NCBI GenBank assembly: GCA_017990305.1
Contig: JAGNOB010000142.1
Location: forward strand, 1-5,712
Direction: 5' to 3'
DNA: 5,712 bases
Source: Leucobacter sp.
Lineage (GTDB): Bacteria; Actinomycetota; Actinomycetes; Actinomycetales; Microbacteriaceae
Position numbers and translations under genes: made by a program. The notes beneath the pieces are model-generated. The model had not been told where the DNA came from and made no database searches. It saw only the letters and a list, made by a program, of their open reading frames with translations. Below are positions 1 to 5,501 of this stretch, piece after piece (positions within the stretch are counted from its first letter, which is position 1; the number at the start of each line of letters is the position of its first letter).

Positions 1-680
1 TCTCAGCCGAAGACCTCATTTCGCTCGTGCCGAAGCTCAACGCGCGCGGCTTCAACGCACACTTCCACGCGATCGGCGACCGGGCGGCGAAGTACGCGCT
101 CGACGCGGTGGCTGCGGTGCCCGCTGCCGACCGTGCGGGTGTTCGCAACCACATCGCCCATCTGCAGGTCGTCGACCCCGTCGATGTGCCGCGCTTCGCG
201 GAGCTCGACGTAGTCGCAAACTGCCAAGCGCTCTGGGCGGCACTCGAACAGCAGATGGTTGAGCTGACGCTGCCGATCCTCGGCGAGGAACGCACCGCTT
301 GGCAGTATCCGTTTGGCTCGCTTGCTCGGAGCGGAGCGACGCTAGCCTTCGGATCGGATTGGCCAGTGTCGACGCCGGATCCCTGGCAAGCGCTGCACGT
401 CGCCGTGAACCGGCAGGCGCCGGGGGAAACCGAGACGCCAAAGCTGCTGCCGGAGGAGGCCCTCAGCCTCGCGGCCGCGCTCGACGGCTACACGCGCGTC
501 TCCCACTGGCTGCTCGGTACGCCAGGGTCGCCGGGCGTGATCGAGGCCGGCCGGCCAGCCGACCTCGCGCTCGCCGACCGCGACCCGTTCGCGGCGCCCG
601 ACAACGAGATCTGGCAGACCCGCAACGTGCTCACGATCCGGCGCGGCAAGGTTGTGGCCGATCGTCGGGAAACCGCCTAA
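1..680 (+). CDS. YtcJ-like metal-dependent amidohydrolase, C-terminal part (5' end outside window)
   Basis: This is a member of the amidohydrolase_3 / YtcJ branch of the metal-dependent amidohydrolases, which hydrolyse amide or related C-N bonds in a TIM-barrel active site. The reading frame is open from base 3 to the TAA at 678-680 and gives about 225 residues, while full members usually exceed 500, so more than half is missing. Visible landmarks are HFHAIGDRA (visible residues 20-28, metal-ligand His), NHIAHLQ (second His-bearing strand) and FGSDWPVSTPDPW (the Asp after strand 8, codon 357-359). A C-terminal composite-domain segment, GVIEAGRPADLALADRDPF, follows. The HxH motif and the bridging Lys would lie upstream of the window. 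A GTG at 27 is only an internal Val codon. The gene converges on hutI and overlaps it by 4 nt. Substrate cannot be told; known relatives include N-substituted formamide deformylase and uncharacterised YtcJ proteins. A link to histidine breakdown is possible but unsupported. Confidence 0.9.
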   Translation, partial: SAEDLISLVPKLNARGFNAHFHAIGDRAAKYALDAVAAVPAADRAGVRNHIAHLQVVDPVDVPRFAELDVVANCQALWAALEQQMVELTLPILGEERTAWQYPFGSLARSGATLAFGSDWPVSTPDPWQALHVAVNRQAPGETETPKLLPEEALSLAAALDGYTRVSHWLLGTPGSPGVIEAGRPADLALADRDPFAAPDNEIWQTRNVLTIRRGKVVADRRETA

Positions 681-1900
681 ACGAGGCGCTCGCCCGCCCG
701 CCAGACCGCCCCGGTGAGCCGCATCCCGGGGCGGTACGCGAGGTGCGTGACCGAGGGGGCAGTGAGGATCTGCAGGTCGGCGCGCGCGCCGACACCGAGC
801 GTTCCGACGCGCGACTGCCGAGTGCCCCGCGGGTCGAGCCAGCCATCCTCGGCCATCCCGAGAGCGATCGCGCCACCGAGAGTGGCCGCGCGCACCGCCT
901 CCTGCACAGTGAGTCCCATTTGCAACACCGCGGTCGCTACGCAGAAACCCATAGAGCTCGTATACGACGTGCCGGGATTGCAGTTCGACGCAATCGCTAC
1001 AGTAGCCCCCGCATCGAGCAGGGCGCGGGCAGGCGCGAGCGGCATCCGCGTCGAGAGGTCGCACGCAGGGAGCACGGTCGCGACGGTACCGCGGCCGCCG
1101 TTCGCCCATGACCCGGCGAGGCTGTCAATGTCGTCGTTCGTGAGGAACCCGAGGTGGTCCACGCTGAGCGAGCCGTGTTCGACAGCGAGCCGCGCGCCCG
1201 GCCCGTGCCCCAACTGGTTCCCGTGCACCCGAGTCGCGAGCCCCTTCGCCGCCGCGGATTCGAGAATCCTGCGCGTCTGCGCCTCGTCGAACGCTCCGGT
1301 CTCACAGAAGACATCGACGGCACTCACGAGCGGGGCGACGGCGTCGAGCATGTCGCCGGTGACGAGTTCAAGGTAATCGGCCGGATCCGCGCCAGCGGGA
1401 ACCACATGCGCGCCGAGGAATGTAACTGCGTCAGCGTGGAGAGCCGCGACCCGAGCCGAACGCACCTCGTCAGCGACCGTGAGGCCGTACCCTGTCTTCG
1501 TCTCCATTGTCGTCGTGCCGTCACGACGAGCCTCGACCACCAGGCGTTCGAGATTCGCCGCGAGTGCGGCGTCCGAAGCAGCCCGTGTCGCATCCACCGT
1601 GACGTTGATTCCGCCTGCTGCATACGACTCGCCGGCCATGCGCGCCTCGAACTCGGCTGTGCGGTCGCCCGCGAACACCATGTGGGTGTGTGAGTCAACC
1701 CAGCCAGGCAGCACCGCCCCGCCCGCCGCGTCGAAGCATTCGTCGGCCGCGGGAGCCTCGGCCGCCCGGCCAACCCAGGCGACCCTGTCGCCCTCGACGA
1801 TGATCGCCGCAGCAGCGATCCGCCCGCCGATGCCGTCGCCGAGCGACTCGTCGTTGGTGGTGAGCTCGCCAATATTGTCGATCAGCAGTGTGCGCGTCAT
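677..1900 (-). CDS. hutI: Imidazolonepropionase (HutI)
   Basis: HutI hydrolyses 4-imidazolone-5-propionate to N-formimidoyl-L-glutamate in the cytosol, the third step of histidine catabolism. The product has 407 residues, the normal family length. It starts with a beta-sandwich segment, then LPGWVDSHTHMVFAGDR (residues 65-80, metal-binding His71 and His73), TKTGYGL (135-140), RVHGNQLGHGPG (224-235, His226), SVDHLGFL (246-253, His249), SNCNPGTSYTSSM (305-317), and a C-terminal GVGARADLQIL segment. The ATG at 1900 is preceded by GGAAGGA with an 8-nt spacer. It lies 62 bp after the hutU stop on the same strand, so co-transcription is likely. Oddities: Asn306 stands where the family usually has a metal-ligand Asp, and Gln229 stands three residues after His226, where the Bacillus enzyme has a Glu. 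Family assignment is firm; catalytic competence is inferred from pathway context. Confidence 0.96.
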   Translation of the reverse strand: MTRTLLIDNIGELTTNDESLGDGIGGRIAAAAIIVEGDRVAWVGRAAEAPAADECFDAAGGAVLPGWVDSHTHMVFAGDRTAEFEARMAGESYAAGGINVTVDATRAASDAALAANLERLVVEARRDGTTTMETKTGYGLTVADEVRSARVAALHADAVTFLGAHVVPAGADPADYLELVTGDMLDAVAPLVSAVDVFCETGAFDEAQTRRILESAAAKGLATRVHGNQLGHGPGARLAVEHGSLSVDHLGFLTNDDIDSLAGSWANGGRGTVATVLPACDLSTRMPLAPARALLDAGATVAIASNCNPGTSYTSSMGFCVATAVLQMGLTVQEAVRAATLGGAIALGMAEDGWLDPRGTRQSRVGTLGVGARADLQILTAPSVTHLAYRPGMRLTGAVWRAGERLV

Positions 1901-1956
1901 GAGTACAGTCCTTCCAGAAAGAGTCCTACCAGGAGTCCTACCAGGAGCCCTACCAT
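1897..1956 (-). CDS. Possible 19-codon hydrophobic micro-ORF (leader/coupling peptide) between hutU and hutI
   Basis: An ATG at 1956-1954 opens a frame that encodes MVGLLVGLLVGLFLEGLYS and ends at TGA (1899-1897). That TGA overlaps the hutI start codon as ATGA, the usual arrangement for translational coupling. The ATG lies 6 nt after the hutU TAG, and a weak SD-like AGGG precedes it by 4 nt. The body is built from in-frame copies of a 12-bp repeat, so VGLL repeats as a four-residue unit. The frame is the same as that of hutU, so readthrough of the hutU TAG would add Gly-Gly plus this peptide. It may instead be an accidental open frame within a repeat; 19 codons is too short to show coding bias. 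I do not recognise a homologue. Confidence 0.25.
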   Translation of the reverse strand: MVGLLVGLLVGLFLEGLYS

Positions 1957-1969
1957 GCCGCCCTACCAG
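1906..1969 (-). repeat. Short tandem repeat, 12-bp unit, at the hutU-hutI junction
   Basis: Read on the minus strand, the units are CTGGTAGGGCGGC (1969-1957, 13 nt), ATGGTAGGGCTC (1956-1945), CTGGTAGGACTC (1944-1933), CTGGTAGGACTC (1932-1921), a TTT spacer, and a degenerate CTGGAAGGACTG (1917-1906). The first unit contains the last Trp codon and the TAG stop of hutU. The last unit contains the Shine-Dalgarno sequence of hutI. Two units are identical, which suggests fairly recent slippage or duplication. Because the unit is four codons long, changes in copy number would preserve the phase of the micro-ORF and alter only the hutU-hutI spacing. Confidence 0.85.
1909..1915 (-). promoter_or_regulatory. 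Ribosome binding site of hutI
   Basis: GGAAGGA on the minus strand, 8 nt before the ATG at 1900, is a strong Shine-Dalgarno match and fixes the hutI start. It lies inside the fifth, degenerate copy of the 12-bp repeat. The neighbouring copies carry similar GGTAGGA stretches farther upstream. Confidence 0.75.
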
Positions 1970-3690
1970 GCCGTCTCGGTGTTACGGATCGTCGGTTCCA
2001 TCGGTACCCGCACGCCGCGCTCCTTCGCGACGTCCGCAGCACGCTTGTAGCCGGCATCGACATGCCGAATCACGCCCATGCCAGGGTCGTTCGTGAGCAG
2101 CCGCTCGAGCTTCTCAGCCGCAAGCTCGGTGCCGTCGGCGACAGACACCTGGCCGGTGTGGATCGAACGCCCGATACCGACGCCGCCACCGTGGTGGATC
2201 GACACCCAGGTCGCACCAGATGATGCCGCGGTGAGGGCATTGAGCAGCGGCCAGTCGGCGATCGCATCGGAGCCGTCGGCCATCGCCTCAGTCTCGCGGT
2301 ACGGCGACGCGACGGATCCCGAGTCGAGGTGGTCGCGGCCGATCACGATTGGGGCCTGCACCTTGCCCTCCGCGACAAGGCGGTTGAAGAGCAGCCCCGC
2401 CTGGTGGCGTTCACCGTAGCCGAGCCAGCAGATGCGCGCAGGCAGGCCCTCGAACTCGACGCGCTCTGCGGCTGCATCGAGCCACTTGTGCAGGTGCGCA
2501 TTGTCGGGGAACAGCTCCTTGAGTGCTGCGTCAGTGACGCGGATGTCCTCGGGATCTCCCGAGAGCGCGGCCCAGCGGAACGGGCCGAGACCCTCGGAGA
2601 ATAGAGGGCGAATGTACGCGGGAACGAAGCCGGGGAACTCGAACGCGCGGTCATAGCCGCCCTTGCGAGCCTCGTCGCGGATCGAATTGCCGTAGTCGAA
2701 GACCTCGGCGCCGGCATCCTGAAACTCGACCATTGCGCGCACGTGCTGCGCCATCGACGCCTGCGCGTCACGGGTAAAACCCTCCGGGTCGGCCTCGGCG
2801 CGGGTCAGCAGCTCGCTCGCTTCGTAGCCGATCGGCAGGTACGAGAGAGGATCGTGCGCGCTCGTCTGGTCGGTCACCAGGTCGATTGTGATCTCGCCAG
2901 CGCGGTGCCGGCGGAGGATCTCGGGGAACACCTCTGCCGCGTTGCCAACCAGGCCGACCGACCAGCCGCGGTGCTCGTCTTTTGCGCGCTGCAGCGTTGC
3001 AAGCGCGTCGTCGAGGTTCGTTGCGACCTCGTCGAGGTAGCGCTTGCCGACTCGGCGCTCGAGCCGGGTCTTTTCGACGTCGACCACGAGACAGGCCCCG
3101 TCATTGAGTGTGACCGCGAGCGGCTGCGCGCCGCCCATGCCACCGCAGCCACCGGTGAGGGTGATGGTGCCAGCAAGTGAGCCCTTGCCAAGGACGGCAG
3201 GTGTACGGCCCTGGCTGCGGAGCTTTCGGCCAGCAGCTGCAAACGTTTCATAGGTGCCCTGGAGGATGCCCTGCGTGCCAATGTAAATCCACGAGCCCGC
3301 GGTCATTTGACCGTACATCATCAGGCCCTCGGCCTCGAGCTTGCGGAACTCGGGCCACGTTGCCCAGTCGCCGACGAGGTTGGAGTTTGCGAGGAGCACG
3401 CGCGGCGCCCACTTGTTCGTGCGGAAGACGCCGACGGGCTTACCCGACTGCACGAGCAAGGTCTCGTCGTCCTCCAAATCGCGGAGGGTCTCGACGATCG
3501 CGTCATAGGCCTCCCAGGAGCGGGCGGCGCGGCCAGTGCCGCCGTAGACGACGAGGTCGTCGGGGCGCTCGGCAACCTCGGGATCGAGGTTGTTCATGAG
3601 CATGCGGAGGGGAGCTTCGGTCTGCCAGCTCTTCGCTGAGATTTCCGTGCCGCGCGGGGCTCGGACTGGGCGTGCACCGGGGAGGGCCAT
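1963..3690 (-). CDS. hutU: Urocanate hydratase (urocanase, HutU)
   Basis: HutU adds water to urocanate to form 4-imidazolone-5-propionate, using a tightly bound NAD+ as electrophile; it is the second step of histidine degradation and cytosolic. The 575-residue product is close to the usual length of about 550-560, with a slightly longer N-terminus. Family landmarks run the whole length: [12 protein letters not shown] (9-20), [20 protein letters not shown] (29-48), YGGTGRAAR (49-57), [14 protein letters not shown] (129-142), the NAD-binding glycine-rich [15 protein letters not shown] (179-193), the signature [10 protein letters not shown] (413-422) with conserved Cys421, [13 protein letters not shown] (451-463), and [17 protein letters not shown] (491-507). 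The ATG at 3690 is preceded by AAAGGA with a 6-nt spacer. The gene lies 95 bp after the permease and 62 bp before hutI on one strand, consistent with one transport-and-catabolism unit. I see no truncation or missing key residue. Confidence 0.98.
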   Translation of the reverse strand: MALPGARPVRAPRGTEISAKSWQTEAPLRMLMNNLDPEVAERPDDLVVYGGTGRAARSWEAYDAIVETLRDLEDDETLLVQSGKPVGVFRTNKWAPRVLLANSNLVGDWATWPEFRKLEAEGLMMYGQMTAGSWIYIGTQGILQGTYETFAAAGRKLRSQGRTPAVLGKGSLAGTITLTGGCGGMGGAQPLAVTLNDGACLVVDVEKTRLERRVGKRYLDEVATNLDDALATLQRAKDEHRGWSVGLVGNAAEVFPEILRRHRAGEITIDLVTDQTSAHDPLSYLPIGYEASELLTRAEADPEGFTRDAQASMAQHVRAMVEFQDAGAEVFDYGNSIRDEARKGGYDRAFEFPGFVPAYIRPLFSEGLGPFRWAALSGDPEDIRVTDAALKELFPDNAHLHKWLDAAAERVEFEGLPARICWLGYGERHQAGLLFNRLVAEGKVQAPIVIGRDHLDSGSVASPYRETEAMADGSDAIADWPLLNALTAASSGATWVSIHHGGGVGIGRSIHTGQVSVADGTELAAEKLERLLTNDPGMGVIRHVDAGYKRAADVAKERGVRVPMEPTIRNTETAW

Positions 3691-3696
3691 GATGGG

Positions 3697-3702
3697 TCCT
3701 TT
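3697..3702 (-). promoter_or_regulatory. Ribosome binding site of hutU
   Basis: AAAGGA on the minus strand ends 6 nt before the hutU ATG and supports that start. Only about 22 bp separate it from the large inverted repeat at 3725-3762, so the hutU leader would begin at the foot of that hairpin if transcription comes from upstream. Confidence 0.7.
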
Positions 3703-3724
3703 CGATCAGGTGACTCCATCACAT

Positions 3725-3762
3725 CGCGAGCTGGGGAGCGACACAACGCTCCCCAGCTCGCG
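3725..3762 (-). terminator. Perfect 16-bp inverted repeat between permease and hutU (terminator or intercistronic hairpin)
   Basis: The arms CGCGAGCTGGGGAGCG (3725-3740) and CGCTCCCCAGCTCGCG (3747-3762) are exact reverse complements around a 6-nt loop (3741-3746). It lies 23 bp after the permease stop. There is no T-run after the stem on the minus strand, so it is not a textbook intrinsic terminator, although actinobacterial terminators often lack a U-tract. Alternatives are an mRNA-stabilising or processing hairpin that sets different permease and hutU levels, or a palindromic operator. The inverted repeat itself is certain; its role is not. Confidence 0.6.
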
Positions 3763-3765
3763 GGT

Positions 3766-3781
3766 GTCCGGCATCCCGGAC
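3766..3781 (-). other. Small inverted repeat just after the permease stop
   Basis: GTCCGG (3766-3771) and CCGGAC (3776-3781) pair around a 4-nt loop, directly between the permease TAG and the 16-bp hairpin. The two hairpins are only 3 bp apart and could act together as a tandem 3'-end structure. In GC-rich DNA a 6-bp stem alone is weak evidence. Confidence 0.35.
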
Positions 3782-3785
3782 GCGG

Positions 3786-5354
3786 CTACGCTCCGTCGGT
3801 TCCGGCGGTCCCGTCGGTCCCGTCGGTCGCAACGACGTCAACGAGCTCAGTACCGTAGGCACCTGGCTCGGTTCCCCGACCGATCCGTTCGTAGATCGCC
3901 GGCCGTGTGGCGCGCAGCACGAGCCCCCACACGACTCCGATGACGCCCGCAAGCGCGACGATGACGGGCAGCACGTATGTGCTCGGCGCCGGTGACTCCT
4001 GGCCCATCTGCACGTGAAAGTTCGCGATGATCATGACGAATACCCACGCGAGAAGGGCTCCGGAGATCAAGGGGGCGACAACGGTTGGCCAGAGCCCGAG
4101 CCCTCGTCGATCCTTCGCGAAGAACCCGATCACCGCCGCGGCAATCACCGCCATGAGCATCACGAGCGCCATGGCGCCGGTGTTCGTGAGCCAGGTGAAC
4201 ATCGTGAGCACCGGGTAGAGGAAGCTCTGCTCACCGAGGGCGGCGGCCCCGCCGAAAGCATCGCCGGCGAGGGCGAAGCCAGCGGTGACAACGAGTGCGA
4301 TCACCGTCTGCGCGACCGACCCGGCCCATGGTGCGCCCGACGGGCCCGTGCGCGCGAACCAAGCGGGCAGCACGCCCTCGCGTCCGAGCGAAAAGAAGTA
4401 CCGCGCGACCGCGTTGTGGAATGATTGCAGAGCTGCGAACAGGCTCGTGAGGAACAGGATGTTCATGACGTCAACGAAAAGCACACTCACGTGGTCCGAC
4501 ATAAATACGAACATGAGGTCGGGGCCTGACTCCTGCGATGCCGCGACGATGTGCGACGGCCCGACGCCGACAGAAAACGCCCACGCGCTGAACGCATAGA
4601 ACAGGCCAATGATCGCCACGGCCGCGTAGGTCGCACGCGGGACAGTGCGCTTCGGATCCTTCGCTTCCTCACCGTAGATCGCTGCACCCTCAAACCCCAT
4701 GAACGCGGCAACGCCGAAGACTAAGACGATGCCCAGCGACGGCCCGAACAACTCTGCCGGGTTCAGCGTCGCGGTCGAGACGCCCTCGGGGGCGGCAGCA
4801 ATCGCGTACACGTCGAAGACGATGACGACGAGAAACTCGAGTGCGACAAGCACCCCGAGTACCTTCGCTGAGACGTCGATCTTGTTCATGCCAAGCACTC
4901 CCACGAGCGCGATACCGCCAATAATCCATGCCCACCACGGCGTGCCGATGCCGAACTTCGTTTCGAGAAACATCGACAGCTGAAAACCGAACAGCCCGAA
5001 GATGCCGATCTGCATCGCGTTGTACGCGACGAGGGCGATGAGCGCGGCGCCAACTCCTGCTGCGCGGCCGAGGCCCTGCGAGATGTACGCGTAGAACGCG
5101 CCGGCGTTCGTGATGTGCCGACCCATCGCTGTGTAGCCGACGGCGAACACGGTGAGGATCACCGCTATCACGAGGAAGCCGAGTGGGACACCGAGTGATC
5201 CGGTCACGGCGAACGAGGTCGTAACGCCGCCGGCGATTACCGTGAGCGGGGCGGAGGCCGCGATGATCATGAACGTGATCGCGGGCGCCCCCAGCGTTCG
5301 GCGGCTCAGACCGGGATCTGGGGTGTGATGCGCGGTGGGCCGTGGTGCGCTCAT
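3786..5354 (-). CDS. APC-superfamily amino acid permease, probable histidine/urocanate importer
   Basis: This is a polytopic membrane transporter of the amino acid-polyamine-organocation superfamily, 522 residues with about 12 predicted helices (roughly 24-48, 55-78, 98-128, 139-156, 165-187, 205-222, 241-264, 290-310, 343-364, 378-412, 424-446, 460-482). TM1 carries the unwound-helix region IIAASAPLTVIAGGV (30-44). The family signature after TM6, FMGFEGAAIYGEEAKDPKRTVPRA (218-241), is very clear, and SLGREGVLPAWFART (322-336) matches the conserved loop after TM8. The ATG at 5354 is chosen because AGAGGA lies 9 nt before it and the protein then starts with a short cytosolic tail; an upstream in-frame ATG at 5468 would add 38 Arg-rich, non-family residues. 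The C-terminus is an acidic TDGTDGTAGTDGA tail. Substrate is inferred only from the adjacent hutU and hutI; other amino acids are possible. Confidence 0.93.
   Translation of the reverse strand: MSAPRPTAHHTPDPGLSRRTLGAPAITFMIIAASAPLTVIAGGVTTSFAVTGSLGVPLGFLVIAVILTVFAVGYTAMGRHITNAGAFYAYISQGLGRAAGVGAALIALVAYNAMQIGIFGLFGFQLSMFLETKFGIGTPWWAWIIGGIALVGVLGMNKIDVSAKVLGVLVALEFLVVIVFDVYAIAAAPEGVSTATLNPAELFGPSLGIVLVFGVAAFMGFEGAAIYGEEAKDPKRTVPRATYAAVAIIGLFYAFSAWAFSVGVGPSHIVAASQESGPDLMFVFMSDHVSVLFVDVMNILFLTSLFAALQSFHNAVARYFFSLGREGVLPAWFARTGPSGAPWAGSVAQTVIALVVTAGFALAGDAFGGAAALGEQSFLYPVLTMFTWLTNTGAMALVMLMAVIAAAVIGFFAKDRRGLGLWPTVVAPLISGALLAWVFVMIIANFHVQMGQESPAPSTYVLPVIVALAGVIGVVWGLVLRATRPAIYERIGRGTEPGAYGTELVDVVATDGTDGTAGTDGA
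3793..3828 (-). repeat. 9-bp tandem repeat encoding the TDG tail of the permease
   Basis: Four consecutive 9-bp units, on the plus strand CCGTCGGTT, CCGGCGGTC, CCGTCGGTC and CCGTCGGTC, lie at the very 3' end of the permease gene. They encode repeating Thr-Asp-Gly (one copy Thr-Ala-Gly), residues about 510-521. The period is three codons, so gain or loss of units keeps the frame. The tail is beyond the last membrane helix and is probably dispensable for transport. Confidence 0.8.
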
Positions 5355-5428
5355 AGCTGTGTGTCCTCTCGGGCGTCGTTGCCTGCGCGCCGCCGTGCGG
5401 TGCGATGATCCCGAGTCTAAGAAGCGTA
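5355..5428 (-). promoter_or_regulatory. Permease leader region: ribosome binding site and possible promoter
   Basis: AGAGGA (5369-5364) sits 9 nt before the permease ATG and is a good Shine-Dalgarno. Farther upstream, past the terminator-like hairpins that follow the peptidase gene, about 50 bp remain in which a promoter for the permease-hutU-hutI unit could lie. TAGACT (5420-5415) resembles a -10 hexamer, but I see no convincing -35 hexamer at the right distance. The ribosome binding site is well supported; the promoter is a weak inference. Confidence 0.4.
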
Positions 5429-5461
5429 GGGCCGTGCCCGAAAGGGGCGGGCTAGTGGCCC
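5429..5461 (-). terminator. Terminator-like nested hairpin downstream of the P1 peptidase gene
   Basis: An outer stem GGGCC (5429-5433) / GGCCC (5457-5461) encloses an inner stem GCCCG (5436-5440) / CGGGC (5448-5452) with a 7-nt loop. On the minus strand it is followed by the moderately T-rich TACGCTTCTT. Flanking AGCGT (5423-5427) and ACGCT (5467-5471) can extend the stem. It lies about 40 nt after the peptidase stop and probably ends that transcript, which would separate the peptidase from the permease-hut unit. Confidence 0.45.
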
Positions 5462-5462
5462 A

Positions 5463-5485
5463 GCGCACGCTACATGACCGTGCGC
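5463..5485 (-). terminator. Second hairpin directly after the P1 peptidase stop
   Basis: GCGCACG (5463-5469) and CGTGCGC (5479-5485) are exact reverse complements around a 9-nt loop, 16 bp after the peptidase TAG. It competes for bases with the outer extension of the hairpin at 5429-5461. Together they form a structured 3' end typical of a GC-rich terminator region. No U-tract follows. Confidence 0.4.
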
Positions 5486-5501
5486 GCAGAGGTCAGCTCG
5501 G

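Noticed and set aside
27..680. Amidohydrolase starting at the GTG at 27
   Set aside because: The frame is open upstream to the window edge and the N-terminal metal-binding half of the family is missing, so this GTG is an internal codon.
299..1111. Long plus-strand open frame of 270 codons and a minus-strand one at 342-1109 across the amidohydrolase/hutI junction
   Set aside because: Both run through two clear genes in other frames, are Arg/Pro/Ala-rich as expected for GC-rich shadow frames, and show no family motif.
1906..1969. CRISPR-like array
   Set aside because: The 12-bp units are directly adjacent with no spacers and no cas genes are nearby; it is a simple tandem repeat.
1154..3639. 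Several plus-strand open frames antisense to hutI and hutU
   Set aside because: Low-complexity Arg/Ser/Pro-rich translations opposite strongly conserved enzymes; no ribosome binding site or recognisable domain.
5355..5468. 38-residue N-terminal extension of the permease from an ATG at 5468
   Set aside because: The extra residues are Arg-rich and unlike APC N-termini, the region overlaps the terminator-like hairpins after the peptidase, and a good Shine-Dalgarno fixes the start at 5354.
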